Shown piece by piece: positions 8,840 to 21,112 of a stretch of DNA of 64,000 nucleotides. The notes beneath the pieces were generated by a model. The model was not told the DNA's origin and did no database searches. It worked only from the letters and a program-made list of their open reading frames with translations. The translations under genes and the position numbers were made by a program. Every line of letters begins with the position of its first letter. The first letter of the stretch is position 1. Source of the stretch: Sphaerotilus mobilis (GTDB taxonomy: Bacteria; Pseudomonadota; Gammaproteobacteria; Burkholderiales; Burkholderiaceae_C); the NCBI RefSeq assembly GCF_004216565.1, contig NZ_SGWV01000010.1, forward strand, positions 124,001 through 188,000. The letters run 5' to 3'.

Positions 8840-10114
8840 TCAGTCGGTGTGCAGCGGCACGGCGATGCGCACGCGATAGCGGTCGCTGGCGACGATGCCG
8901 GCCTCGAAGCGCATGGTCAGGTCGTGCAGCAGCATCAGGCGTTCGCGCACGTTGCGCAGCGCCATGCCCTGGCCCTTGCTGCGGCTGCCGGCCGAGGCCC
9001 GGGTGTCGGCCGCCGGCGGCAAGGTGTTGGTCACGCTGATCAGCGCCTGGCCCTTGTGCAGCTGCGTGCGCACATGCACCGTGCCGCCCTCGGCCGCCGG
9101 CTCGATGCCGTGCTTGACCGCGTTCTCCACCAGCGGCTGCAGCAGCAGCGAGGGCACCCGGGCCGCGTCGGTCGCCGCATCGAGCTGCCAGACCACCTGC
9201 AGACGCTTGCCAAAGCGCACCTGCTCGATGGCGAGGTAGCGCCGCGCCAGCTCGACCTCCTCGCCCAGCGTGGTCTGGTCGCCCGAGCCGACCAGCGCGG
9301 CGCGGAACAGCTCGGAGAGGTCCTCCAGCACATCCTCGGCCTTGGCAGGATCGACCCGCACCAGCGCGATCGCGCTGTTCAGCGCGTTGAACAGGAAGTG
9401 CGGCCGGATGCGCGACTGCAGCTCCGCCAGCCGCGCCACCGTGGTCGCAGGCAGGCGCAGGCGGGCCCGCAGCAGCAGACCCTGGAACAGCGTCGCGGCC
9501 AGCGCCGCCCCGGTCGCCAGCGGTGCCAGCAGGCCCAGGCCGGACGGCTGCAGCAGACCCAGCTGCACGATCAACGCCCACGGCAACAGGGCACAGACGG
9601 CCCCCAGGCCGCACATCGCCGCCCACTGGCCCATCGGCGCCAAGCGGTCCCAGCGCGAGCGTGCGGCGCAGACCAGCGCCAGCCACATCAGCGTGGCCGG
9701 CAACGCGATCGCCACGGCCAGTGCACTGCGCGCCAGCCAGTCGACCCAGCCGACCGCGACATGGGCCAAGCCCAGCAGCAGCACGCCATGCACCGCCAGC
9801 AGGGCCCGCAGCACGATGCCGGCCTGGCAGACGTCGAAGGCGGAAGGCGTCGCGGGCGCGGCCTTGCGCGACAACGCTCGATCATCGGCTCGTGCCGCCT
9901 GGCGAGACGACGGGCTACCCGGCGGGTCCAGTTGGCCATGACCGGTCGACAGCCCGGCCAGTCCGATGGGCGAGGTGGCATCGCCGCCTTGTGCCAGCAG
10001 GTCGTCCAGCCACGTGGTCGGCCCGACGTCGACGTCGTCGCGCGGCGCCGCCGAGGGGCGCGGCGCAGGCACACCGGCTGGTCGGGCACCGGGCGGATCG
10101 GGCAGGTCGGGCAT
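8840..10114 (-). CDS. Sensor histidine kinase, LytS/AlgZ type (His_kinase family)
   Basis: 424 residues. An unusual Pro/Arg/Asp-rich N-terminus of about 95 residues precedes several hydrophobic segments between about 100 and 215 (for example [18 protein letters not shown]). The cytoplasmic part carries the family phospho-acceptor motif [10 protein letters not shown], the N box [12 protein letters not shown] and a late glycine-rich [13 protein letters not shown], so it autophosphorylates on the His of PHFLFN. Partner: the LytTR regulator immediately downstream. The long hydrophilic N-terminus has no other in-frame Met, so either it is real or translation starts at a non-ATG codon nearer the first membrane segment. 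It is divergent from argH with 55 bases between starts. Confidence 0.92.
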   Translation of the reverse strand: MPDLPDPPGARPAGVPAPRPSAAPRDDVDVGPTTWLDDLLAQGGDATSPIGLAGLSTGHGQLDPPGSPSSRQAARADDRALSRKAAPATPSAFDVCQAGIVLRALLAVHGVLLLGLAHVAVGWVDWLARSALAVAIALPATLMWLALVCAARSRWDRLAPMGQWAAMCGLGAVCALLPWALIVQLGLLQPSGLGLLAPLATGAALAATLFQGLLLRARLRLPATTVARLAELQSRIRPHFLFNALNSAIALVRVDPAKAEDVLEDLSELFRAALVGSGDQTTLGEEVELARRYLAIEQVRFGKRLQVVWQLDAATDAARVPSLLLQPLVENAVKHGIEPAAEGGTVHVRTQLHKGQALISVTNTLPPAADTRASAGSRSKGQGMALRNVRERLMLLHDLTMRFEAGIVASDRYRVRIAVPLHTD

Positions 10115-10121
10115 CGGAAGG

Positions 10122-10139
10122 GGCTCCCTACAATCCCGG
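10122..10139 (+). promoter_or_regulatory. Putative -10 region of argH
   Basis: GGCTCCCTACAATCCCGG contains TACAAT (10129-10134), 35 bases before the argH ATG. No clear -35 is present 17 bases upstream. The 18-mer around it is repeated with one change just before mutL (55834-55851), supporting a real promoter core. Confidence 0.5.
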
Positions 10140-10169
10140 CATTCTCGTCAAAAGCACCCGCCACGCGCC

Positions 10170-11600
<1,431 letters not shown>

Positions 11601-11623
11601 ACGTCGTCGCGCCTCGCGACCCG

Positions 11624-12076
11624 ATGACCGCCACCGCCGAGCGCCTCGCGGTCATCGGCCCCGACCCCGCCGCCTGCAAGCGCCTCGTCCAGGCCCTGAT
11701 CGACGCGAAGGCCGATGAACACGGGGTTCTCGACGCCTCGCCACTGGCGCAAGCCGTGCTCGAGGGTCACGCGCCAGACTGGCCCGCTGACATGTTCCTC
11801 GTGCTGATCGGCCCTTCCGACGCCAGACCCGACCCCGCCACCACCCAGCTGCGCCTGGCCCTCTTCAGCGCCCGCGCCGCCCACGCGGTGGTGAGCGGCC
11901 CCTTGCCCCAACAACTCACCGCCGCACGCTCGGCCTGGCAGACCCGCCAAGCCGCCCAAGAGCGCGACCGCGACCCCACGACGCCACGCGGGCCGGTGTG
12001 GCGGCATGCGTGTGGGCGGTGTGGGGATGGGGGGTGTGAGGCGAGGGTTTTTGAGGGGGTGCGTCGCCCCAGCTGA
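11624..12076 (+). CDS. Hypothetical protein with eroded C-terminus running into the CRISPR trailer
   Basis: 150 residues; family not recognised. Residues 1-105 look like a genuine folded protein (RLAVIGPDPAACKRLVQALI, then DMFLVLIGPSD, then LFSARAAHAVVSG), with a Rossmann-like alternation of strands and helices and normal GC3 usage. From about 125 the sequence becomes Gly/Cys/Arg-rich from G-tract DNA and no longer looks protein-like. The stop codon (12074-12076) falls inside a decayed CRISPR repeat at 12067-12094. I infer that the original 3' end was altered when the array formed beside it. It follows argH by 23 bases and may be co-transcribed. Confidence 0.55.
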   Translation: MTATAERLAVIGPDPAACKRLVQALIDAKADEHGVLDASPLAQAVLEGHAPDWPADMFLVLIGPSDARPDPATTQLRLALFSARAAHAVVSGPLPQQLTAARSAWQTRQAAQERDRDPTTPRGPVWRHACGRCGDGGCEARVFEGVRRPS

Positions 12077-12094
12077 CGCCGGCGCGAGGACCAC
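12067..12094. repeat. Decayed terminal CRISPR repeat, in register with the array
   Basis: The segment ends CGCCGGCGCGAGGACCAC, matching 16 of the last 18 bases of the array repeat, while its first ten bases have diverged. It begins exactly 61 bases before the first recognisable repeat at 12128, the array period. This marks the old, leader-distal end of the array. Confidence 0.7.
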
Positions 12095-12127
12095 ATGAAT
12101 CCGCAGGTGCCAGCGCCGCCGTTGGTC

Positions 12128-15100
12128 GGTTCATCCCCGCCAGCGCGGGGAACACCTGGCCTTCCAGCGAGTCTCGATGTCTGCCTCCGGTTCATCCCTG
12201 CCGGCGCGGGGACCACGACATCGAGACCTATTGCATCGGCATCAAGGGCGGTTCATCCCCGCCAGCGCGGGGACCACCGGAAGCGCGCACGGCCCAGCAG
12301 ATCTACAACGCGGTTCATCCCCGCCAGCGCGGGGACCACGCTGGCCGTCCAGCGGGCACGGTCCCTCAGGGCGGTTCATCCCCGCCAGCGCGGGGACCAC
12401 CTGGTAGGCCTCGACGGCGTGGGTCAGGCGGGCGGTTCATCCCCGCCAGCGCGGGGACCACGCCGGGGGCAGCTTGTTGGCGGCGACGGCGGTCGGTTCA
12501 TCCCCGCCAGCGCGGGGACCACGCACGCGTCGTCACTGGCGTAGCAGCCCGCCCGCGGTTCATCCCCGCCAGCGCGGGGACCACCCGGTTTATTTGTAGT
12601 CTTTTGGTGTCCACCCCGGTTCATCCCCGCCAGCGCGGGGACCACGTCGTGCTGGCCCTTGCCGGTCGTGTCGACAACGGTTCATCCCCGCCAGCGCGGG
12701 GACCACGCGACAAGTCGCGCGCGGCTGTCGTGCTGGCCCGGTTCATCCCCGCCAGCGCGGGGACCACACCCTGTCCAACCTGGAGAACATCAATGCTGAC
12801 GGTTCATCCCCGCCAGCGCGGGGACCACTCAAATTCAATGGCCATCCCCTGTGCTGTTTTCGGTTCATCCCCGCCAGCGCGGGGACCACGACGTGTACCC
12901 CGTCGACGTTCTTGCTGATGTACGGTTCATCCCCGCCAGCGCGGGGACCACAGAGGATCGGGCGCTCGGTCATGCTGCACCGCCGGTTCATCCCCGCCAG
13001 CGCGGGGACCACTGGATGCCGTCGCGCTCGGCCTGGGCTTCGCACGGTTCATCCCCGCCAGCGCGGGGACCACGACACGCTGACCGACATCCAGCGCGCG
13101 GCCCGCGGTTCATCCCCGCCAGCGCGGGGACCACACGACGCGCCGCCGGCCCGGCGTGCTCAGGCCCGGTTCATCCCCGCCAGCGCGGGGACCACTCCAT
13201 CAGCGCCAGACCGGTTTCGCTCAGGTACGGTTCATCCCCGCCAGCGCGGGGACCACGCGCAGGCTGCTGACGGCCAGCTCGATGAGGACGGTTCATCCCC
13301 GCCAGCGCGGGGACCACAGACGCAGCACGCGGGCCTGGCCCTGCAGCGTCGGTTCATCCCCGCCAGCGCGGGGACCACCTGCTGGCCCAGGGCTGCGCCG
13401 ACGGCGATCAGGGTTCATCCCCGCCAGCGCGGGGACCACGACGCGGTCGCCCGCGTAGATCGTCGCGTCTCGCGGTTCATCCCCGCCAGCGCGGGGACCA
13501 CCGGCCCCGGAGGACTGTGAACATGAACCGCATCGGTTCATCCCCGCCAGCGCGGGGACCACCCAGATTCGGACATCGCCGGCAGTGCGGGGCTCGGTTC
13601 ATCCCCGCCAGCGCGGGGACCACTTCTTCGTGCGCGGCTGGAAGCAAGAGCACGCCGGTTCATCCCCGCCAGCGCGGGGACCACATGCACGTAAGTCGTT
13701 GATTTATATAGGCATACGGTTCATCCCCGCCAGCGCGGGGACCACTCGAGCTGTCCGGCCGGGTCGTAGACGAAGGTCGGTTCATCCCCGCCAGCGCGGG
13801 GACCACACGTAGGTGTTGGCATTCGCGCCCGCATAGCGCGGTTCATCCCCGCCAGCGCGGGGACCACGACTCGGAATGGTCCGCCGGCCTGGTCGATGAC
13901 GGTTCATCCCCGCCAGCGCGGGGACCACCGCGTGACGGTCACGCGCGGCGGCGGCGGGGTCGGTTCATCCCCGCCAGCGCGGGGACCACACCTTCCTAGG
14001 CAACTGCACCCGCGTCCGATGCGGTTCATCCCCGCCAGCGCGGGGACCACTCATCGGCTGTTGGCTGCCGGGCCGATGCGGACGGTTCATCCCCGCCAGC
14101 ACGGGGACCACGCTGTCGCTGTCGCTGTCAACGTGCCCGAAGACGGTTCATCCCCGCCAGCGCGGGGACCACATGCCCTTCATCTTGTCGATAGCGGACT
14201 GGACCGGTTCATCCCCGCCAGCGCGGGGACCACAGCGGCCACAAGATCGCCCACAGCGGCCACGGCCGGTTCATCCCCGCCAGCGCGGGGACCACAACTG
14301 GCGCGGCGTTTTGCTTTCCGGGGCCGACGGTTCATCCCCGCCAGCGCGGGGACCACGTGCTGACCTTGCCGCCGTACTGAGGCCCCAGCGGTTCATCCCC
14401 GCCAGCGCGGGGACCACTGCGCCGTACATGACCAGCGATTCCCACCAGGCGGTTCATCCCCGCCAGCGCGGGGACCACGCGCGTTCATGTCGGTCTTTCG
14501 GGTGATGTGACGGTTCATCCCCGCCAGCGCGGGGACCACCGCCTTGACCAGGGCCAGCATCGCCAGCGCCTCGGTTCATCCCCGCCAGCGCGGGGACCAC
14601 GGTGCCGGGAATGGTCTTTACGAGTAATTCACCGGTTCATCCCCGCCAGCGCGGGGACCACAACGCCCCAGCCTTGCCGGCCAGCTCGTCAAACGGTTCA
14701 TCCCCGCCAGCGCGGGGACCACTGAAGCCGATCGCCGCACCGCGATCATGGCCGCGGTTCATCCCCGCCAGCGCGGGGACCACTCCCCGCGCCGCCGGAC
14801 GTGAGCGAGCTGGCCACGGTTCATCCCCGCCAGCGCGGGGACCACAAAAATGCATCCCGGGAGATGAAAACAAAATTCGGTTCATCCCCGCCAGCGCGGG
14901 GACCACGGGCCGTGATCCGGACAAGCTGATCGTGCACATCGGTTCATCCCCGCCAGCGCGGGGACCACAACTGCCCTGACGCCGTGATGCTGTCCGCAAT
15001 CGGTTCATCCCCGCCAGCGCGGGGACCACGCGTGGCCGCCGCTGCTGCGATCACGGGCGTGTCGGTTCATCCCCGCCAGCGCGGGGACCACATCTTCTCG

Positions 15101-15213
15101 GTCAGCACGGCATAGCGCGCGGCCGGTTCATCCCCGCCAGCGCGGGGACCACACCTACAAGGGCCTGCTGGATCTGGCGGGGGCCGGTTCATCCCCGCCA
15201 GCGCGGGGACCAC
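12128..15213 (-). CRISPR. Type I-E CRISPR array: 51 repeats, 50 spacers
   Basis: The repeat is 28 bp; on the plus strand it starts GGTTCATCCCCG, ends GCGGGGACCAC and carries the CCCCG/CGGGG stem. Its complement, beginning GTGGTCCCCGCG, corresponds to the E. coli type I-E repeat orientation, so the array is transcribed leftward. Counting starts gives 51 repeats; 42 intervals are 61 bp and eight are 62 bp, so spacers are 33 or 34 bp beside a 28-bp repeat. Repeats at 12128 (one change) and 12189 (two changes) are degenerate, placing the trailer on the left. One internal repeat (14084) has a G-to-A change at 14101. The plus-strand base before each repeat is C except at 13411 (G). No identical spacers were noticed. 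The cas genes lie to the right on the same strand. Confidence 0.99.
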
Positions 15214-15297
15214 ACCATTTCTAAGTTGTTGTCAGGCAATGATTATTTGAGGTCGGGATGTTCTACCAACCTGACAGCACATCCTTCTTGCGACTTT
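15214..15297 (-). promoter_or_regulatory. CRISPR leader
   Basis: This 84-bp AT-richer stretch lies between the cas2 stop and the newest repeat. Read leftward it holds TTGGTAGA (complement of 15262-15269, 49-56 bases from the array), the same octamer I recall from the E. coli type I-E leader. It is followed by an AATCATTGCC segment resembling the position of the IHF site there. TGTCAGG (15230-15236) and CCTGACA (15270-15276) form an inverted pair around it. It would carry the pre-crRNA promoter and direct spacer insertion at 15213. Confidence 0.75.
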
Positions 15298-16498
<1,201 letters not shown>

Positions 16499-16520
16499 GA
16501 TGACGTGCGCAGCGACCGGG

Positions 16521-17159
16521 TCAGCCAGACACGGGCGCCAGCGACAGCAGACCCAGACCGAGCGACTTGGCGTGTCCAAGACCTTGCAACAGCGCCAGCC
16601 GCAAGGCCTCGACCTCCGCATCACCGGCGCCGGCCTGCATCACGCCATCGAAGGTCACGCTTTGCACCACGATGCGTTGCTGTCCCTTGTGGCGCGCATT
16701 CACGCGCTCGCTCGCGCCGCGAACCGCCGCGACCACCTCGAAGCCATGACGCTGCCCCTGTCGGCCCAACCAGTCGAGTTGCGCCTCTTCCTGGACCAGA
16801 CCGTGGCGCTTGCCGTCTCGGGTGAGGGTGGGGTTGGCCTGCAAGCGGAAGCGATATCGCCGCCCAGGCCGCACCAGCGTGGTCAGGTCGACCCGCTTGT
16901 CGGCCTCGATCGACTGAAGGTAGTCAGGCCAGGTCTCCTCCAGCGCACGCCAGCGACCCGCATGAGCGGCCTGGACCAGCACCGTGCCATCCGGCCAGCC
17001 ATCCGCACTGCGTTCTTGGCGCCACAGGAATCGCAGGGGCGGGTGCTCGGCGTCCGGGGCATAGACCCGCGCCAGGGTGCGATGCATCTGGTAAGCATCG
17101 GCCAGGTCGCGACGTGCGTTCGGGTCAGCGGGGTTCAAGCGCAGCCGGCTCAGGTACAT
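16521..17159 (-). CDS. cas6e: CRISPR RNA endonuclease Cas6e
   Basis: 212 residues. It starts MYLSRLRLNPADPNAR, as in other Cas6e proteins; longer in-frame openings would extend into cas5e. His26 in YQMHRTLARVY is at the position of the general base of this metal-independent ribonuclease family. The C-terminal glycine-rich loop GLGHAKSLGLGLLSLAP is diagnostic. It cleaves within each repeat of the pre-crRNA below the stem and stays bound to the crRNA 3' hairpin in Cascade. Its 5' end overlaps cas5e by 35 bases, so the two are translationally coupled. Confidence 0.96.
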   Translation of the reverse strand: MYLSRLRLNPADPNARRDLADAYQMHRTLARVYAPDAEHPPLRFLWRQERSADGWPDGTVLVQAAHAGRWRALEETWPDYLQSIEADKRVDLTTLVRPGRRYRFRLQANPTLTRDGKRHGLVQEEAQLDWLGRQGQRHGFEVVAAVRGASERVNARHKGQQRIVVQSVTFDGVMQAGAGDAEVEALRLALLQGLGHAKSLGLGLLSLAPVSG

Positions 17160-17814
17160 GGTCGAGGACTCCAGGGAGAACAAAGCGCGGCCCGAAGCGA
17201 CGCGCTGCATAGGGGGCGACAGGCTGGTCGTGTCGCAGGGCACCGCTGTCCGGGTGCTCCAGCATCAGGCGCACTGGCTGCCCCCGATGCTCGAAACGGG
17301 GCGGAGCGATGCGCGGATGGCTGGCCAGCGTGGTGACCAGGTCGCCGGCCTGAAGGTCATCCGGAAGCCAGACTGGCAAGCCCGGCACCATGGCCTTGCG
17401 CCCTAGGGCCAAGGGCCAGCGTGGCGCGCGGAGCGCGGCAGACACTTGTCGCAGCAGGCCCGAGTCGTCGCCCTGCAGCCCGACCAGGAAGGCAGCATCG
17501 GCCAGGTAGTAGCGTGGGCTCACCACCGTGCGGCCGAGGTCCGCTTTGCCGGTGGCGGCGATCAGAACACCGGCGGCAGTCTGGTAGTCGCGCATCAGCA
17601 GACCTTCGCGGTCGACGCGCACGCCCATCTTCAGCGCTGCCAGGTCGTGGACCGATTCGGCCCGGTCGCGACCCAGTGCGGCACAGACGAGTCCCAGCAC
17701 GCCGGACTTGGAGGGCTCAAGCTGGGTGTCGCGTTCATCAAAACGGCTGGTGGTGCCCCAGGCCTGCAGGGGGCCAACCAGCCGCAGCAGCAGCGTGGTG
17801 GTGACCTCCGGCAT
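17125..17814 (-). CDS. cas5e: Cascade subunit Cas5e
   Basis: 229 residues from ATG 17814 (GGGAG upstream). The N-terminus TTTLLLRLVGPLQAWGT is the conserved first RAMP strand followed by the WG motif, and LEPSKSGVLGLVCAALG is the next family block. Cas5e caps the 5' handle of the crRNA in Cascade and contacts Cse1. The gene begins one base after the cas7e stop codon ends and overlaps cas6e at its 3' end. All recognisable family blocks are intact. Confidence 0.96.
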   Translation of the reverse strand: MPEVTTTLLLRLVGPLQAWGTTSRFDERDTQLEPSKSGVLGLVCAALGRDRAESVHDLAALKMGVRVDREGLLMRDYQTAAGVLIAATGKADLGRTVVSPRYYLADAAFLVGLQGDDSGLLRQVSAALRAPRWPLALGRKAMVPGLPVWLPDDLQAGDLVTTLASHPRIAPPRFEHRGQPVRLMLEHPDSGALRHDQPVAPYAARRFGPRFVLPGVLDHVPEPAALEPR

Positions 17815-17815
17815 C

Positions 17816-18961
17816 TCAGACTCCCCGGCGCGCCGCCACTTCGGCCTGGACCCAGTCACTGAGTTGGCTCAGCCGCGCCACGGCCTGCCCCTGGTCCTGC
17901 GGCCAGGCTCCGGTGAGGTCGAGCACGGCCCACTGGTCCCGCGCATCGCCATAGACGGCGCCAAGCTGGCGTTCGTGGTGCGCCAACGCCGCCACCGACT
18001 GGGCGGTGAGCGGCTGGTCATGGCGCGGTGTCACCGGCTTCTCGAAGGCGTTCGCGAGGTTGAGCGGACTCGCATGACGCAGCACAACGCCGATGAAGCT
18101 CGGCGGGTTGTGGGCCGCGAAAGTGTTCTGCTTGCCGGTCGGGATCGCACGCGCGAAGGCCTCGGTAAAGGCTGCCAGTCCTGCCTGCGCCAGTTCCTGG
18201 TCGCCCTGAAGATTGGCCAGCAACTTGCCGGTGTCCAGTGCCGCGTACCGGTAGAAAGTGGCCGAATTGAACTCGACCTGGCCGATCATGCCGGCGCCGG
18301 ATTCGTCGGCGTCACCCTTGTCGTCCACGGCAGTGAAATAGTCGAACTCGCGTTCGACGCGGTGGGTGCTGATGGCGTGTGCGACTTGGCAAGCGGCGTC
18401 CTGATTCGCCTCCGGCATGTCGGCCAGCATGCGGCCGAACAGGGCGACATCGACCGCCTTGCCGCCGTCGAGCAGCTTCTTGGCCTTCTTCACTACCTCG
18501 TCCGGCGCTGCGGCCTTGGCCTCCTTCTTCGTCTTCTTCTTGTCGTCGGTGATCGCCGGCGGAGCCAGGTCATCCCAGTGGCTGTCGACCAATGCGCCAA
18601 AGGCATCGATCTCGCCTTGTCCGAGGAACAGCAGGTATTGCGTGCGGTCCTTGTCATCGAGCTGCAGACCCGCAGCAGCCAGGGCGATCTTGATGCGCGG
18701 TGCGGCATCGCTGCGGCCCTTGGACGCGAGGTCCGCTACCAGCAAGTCCAACAACTTCTTGGTCCGCACGCCGCGCGCCTGCGGCGCCACCAAGTTCTGC
18801 TGCGCTGCTTGAAGCCGCACCGCGCGCTTGAAGCACTGGCTACTCACCCGGGCGCGTCGGTAGCCGCCAAAGACAGCGTCCTTGGGCGCGCCGGTGTCGT
18901 CGCGGTTCAGGTTGGAAGGGGCGAAGTTCTGGATCAGGTGGTATTCGACGAACAGGCTCAT
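17816..18961 (-). CDS. cas7e: Cascade backbone subunit Cas7e
   Basis: 381 residues, slightly longer than E. coli CasC. A strong ribosome site (AAGGAGG) precedes ATG 18961. The start MSLFVEYHLIQNFAPSNLNR and the block GAPKDAVFGGYRRARVSSQC are characteristic. A Lys/Ala-rich insertion around residues 140-165 (DDKKKTKKEAKAAAPDEVVK) probably forms an exposed loop. Six copies of this RAMP protein polymerise along the crRNA spacer to form the Cascade backbone. The gene lies 28 bases after cse2 in the same operon. Confidence 0.96.
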   Translation of the reverse strand: MSLFVEYHLIQNFAPSNLNRDDTGAPKDAVFGGYRRARVSSQCFKRAVRLQAAQQNLVAPQARGVRTKKLLDLLVADLASKGRSDAAPRIKIALAAAGLQLDDKDRTQYLLFLGQGEIDAFGALVDSHWDDLAPPAITDDKKKTKKEAKAAAPDEVVKKAKKLLDGGKAVDVALFGRMLADMPEANQDAACQVAHAISTHRVEREFDYFTAVDDKGDADESGAGMIGQVEFNSATFYRYAALDTGKLLANLQGDQELAQAGLAAFTEAFARAIPTGKQNTFAAHNPPSFIGVVLRHASPLNLANAFEKPVTPRHDQPLTAQSVAALAHHERQLGAVYGDARDQWAVLDLTGAWPQDQGQAVARLSQLSDWVQAEVAARRGV

Positions 18962-18989
18962 GGTGTCCTCCTTGAATGTGATGGATCGA

Positions 18990-19529
18990 TCAAGCGGCAT
19001 CGGAACGGTCGACCGCATCAGGCGCCTCGTCCGGGGTCGTTCGATAGAAGTCGCGTGCCCAGCGCTGACGCAAGCGGTCGCGGGATTCGAGGGCCCAGGG
19101 CCTGAGCCAGAAGATGAGGTCGTTGAGCAGCGCGACATAGTCCAGGGAGCGGCCGTCCGCAGACAGCAGGGACACGACTTGGCGCAGCAACTCCGGCAAG
19201 CCATCGGCATCGCTGGACAGCAAGGCGATGAATCGCTTCTCGATGCTTGGACTGTCGCGGTGCTGCATCAGGAGGCCGAAGCTCCTCGCCAGCGTGGTGC
19301 CAGCCTGATGTCGGGGGTGGCTGGCGTACAAGCCGGCGACCAGATACAGCGCCTGCCGCAAGGCGTCCCGCTCGTGCCCGTCCGGCACAAAGCGCTCGAC
19401 ATGGGGATACGACGCCGGATGGGTGCCCGGCGCGAACGTCAGGCTGCGCCGCAGCACGGCCAACGCACCGCGGTCGCGTTCGGCGAGGTGGCCCAGGTGA
19501 GCAACGAAACGCTCGGCAAGGTCGCTCAT
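18990..19529 (-). CDS. cse2: Cascade small subunit Cse2 (CasB)
   Basis: 179 residues, an all-helical protein of the expected size. Family features are the early Arg-rich helix GALAVLRRSLTFAPGTHP, HQAGTTLARSFGLLMQ and SPSIEKRFIALLSSD. Two Cse2 copies form the belly of Cascade and stabilise the crRNA-DNA hybrid and displaced strand. ATG 19529 overlaps the cse1 stop by four bases, so translation is coupled. The C-terminal tail after WARDFYRTTP is short, charged and probably disordered. Confidence 0.93.
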   Translation of the reverse strand: MSDLAERFVAHLGHLAERDRGALAVLRRSLTFAPGTHPASYPHVERFVPDGHERDALRQALYLVAGLYASHPRHQAGTTLARSFGLLMQHRDSPSIEKRFIALLSSDADGLPELLRQVVSLLSADGRSLDYVALLNDLIFWLRPWALESRDRLRQRWARDFYRTTPDEAPDAVDRSDAA

Positions 19530-21112
19530 GGCGTCGACTCCTCGATGGATGGGGTGGCGGGTTCGGCTGCCAGGTCACGCAAGGGCTTGAGCAGTTGCTG
19601 GTAGCGGTGATGCAACTGGGCCTGGGCCCTCAGCGCGGCGGTCGACGTTCCGAGCTGGGCCAGCGAGGTCTGCCAGGCGTTCTGGCAGGCACGCAACAGG
19701 ACGCGGTTCCATTCGGCGCTGGCTTCGTCGATCTCGCTGCGGCCGACCCGAACCAGCCATTGCGGCAAGGCTCGTTCCGCGACCGTGAAGTAGGCGTTGG
19801 TCACAGGCCCCCGGCTCACCATGTCGCGGGCGCGCTCGTAGGTTTCCTTGCTGGCCGGATCAGGCAGGGTGCGCGCCAGCATCTGTGCGACGACTTGACG
19901 GAGTTCCTTGTAAGTCGACTCGGCAAGCGTCAATGCCTCACGAACGAGTTGGGCCATGTCTGCACGGCTCAAGGCAGCGACCGGCAAGCGGAAGTGTTCG
20001 CAGCGCCAACGCACGAGCTTGGCCTGGTCGGATGTGAGCCCGGCCAACAGGACCGGCACATCGCAGTCGTCGACATCCAGGGCCATGAGGAGGTTGACTG
20101 CCCACGAGAGGACGGCCGCGGGTTGCGCCGCCGTTCCGGTCGCGTCGGGCAGAAGGGCACCCAGGTCTCGCCAAGCGGCCTTGCCCTCCGCAAAGTTCAA
20201 ACGCACGAGGTGGGTCGAACCTGCGCGGTAAGAGCTCATGGGGTCTGGCGCGGCATCGTCTTCCATCAAGGCGACACCAGCACCGAAGCGAACCCAGCGC
20301 AGTGGCTGGACGCCGGCTTCATCGGCGGCGACCAGAAGCACAGCGCGCGAGAGGCGGGAGTAGCGGTCGCAGGGGCCAGTGGCCGGAAGAGGATCAACCG
20401 TCAATGCAGCGATGTCTGGCGGCGTGCGCTCCCAGCTCGGCAGGTCTCGGACCGATGAAGCGCTGTGTGGATGAAGACCCATCAGCAGGGTCTCGTGCAG
20501 AGTCCGACCCTGAGGCAATACGGCGGCTGTGTTGACCAGCGGACCCGCCTTGTCGGCGCTGCGAAACACCTTCACCAGGCCACCGGGCGTGAACTGCAAG
20601 AAGCCCAGCAACTGGCGTAGCAAAACCAATGGGTCGATGTGCGCGGGCTGACCATCCAGGGCGTGATCGAACACGACCGGTGCATTGCCATTGGCGCTGG
20701 CAAGCGCGACCTGGGTCCAGGGCTTGAGCTTGTCGCGGGTCTCTTCCGCCTGCGCCAGCGCCGCAACCTGCATGAACGGGTGCGTTGGATGGAAGAGCCA
20801 GAAGCGGTCTCGCCAGGTTTCCAGGTACGCGTGGATCAGTGCAACCGGAAGGCCTTCACGCCACCACCGAGCCCGGTCTGCGTCCGTCCAATGGCCAGGG
20901 TTCAGGCACAAGGCGCGATGGACGATGGCCAGCAGCAAGCGGTGCAAGGCGATCAGGTTGGGCGGTGAGGTCTCCGCCAGTCCTTCGATGTCGTGGGCTC
21001 GACTGAAGAACTCCAGCAAGCCGACATCAATGACATGTCCGCCGCGCAATCGAACTGGAATCCAGGCGACATCCAGCAGATTCAAGGCCGGTTCAGAGTC
21101 TGCCGTTGACAT
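19526..21112 (-). CDS. cse1: Cascade large subunit Cse1 (CasA)
   Basis: 528 residues. The N-terminus NLLDVAWIPVRLRGG, followed by VGLLEFFSRAHDIEGLA, matches the CasA family, as do HPFMQVAAL and QFTPGGLVKVFRSADKAGPL. Cse1 recognises the PAM in target DNA, triggers unwinding and recruits Cas3. A GGGAG ribosome site precedes ATG 21112. It is the first gene of the Cascade-cas1-cas2 operon and is separated from cas3 by a 111-bp AT-rich region with a palindrome, so it probably has its own promoter, as in E. coli. Confidence 0.95.
   Translation of the reverse strand: MSTADSEPALNLLDVAWIPVRLRGGHVIDVGLLEFFSRAHDIEGLAETSPPNLIALHRLLLAIVHRALCLNPGHWTDADRARWWREGLPVALIHAYLETWRDRFWLFHPTHPFMQVAALAQAEETRDKLKPWTQVALASANGNAPVVFDHALDGQPAHIDPLVLLRQLLGFLQFTPGGLVKVFRSADKAGPLVNTAAVLPQGRTLHETLLMGLHPHSASSVRDLPSWERTPPDIAALTVDPLPATGPCDRYSRLSRAVLLVAADEAGVQPLRWVRFGAGVALMEDDAAPDPMSSYRAGSTHLVRLNFAEGKAAWRDLGALLPDATGTAAQPAAVLSWAVNLLMALDVDDCDVPVLLAGLTSDQAKLVRWRCEHFRLPVAALSRADMAQLVREALTLAESTYKELRQVVAQMLARTLPDPASKETYERARDMVSRGPVTNAYFTVAERALPQWLVRVGRSEIDEASAEWNRVLLRACQNAWQTSLAQLGTSTAALRAQAQLHHRYQQLLKPLRDLAAEPATPSIEESTP

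Noticed and set aside
12095-15029. Many overlapping ORFs with repeating SSPPARGP / FIPASAGT / VHPRQRGDH peptides on both strands
   Set aside because: They are translations of the CRISPR repeat in different frames, not proteins.
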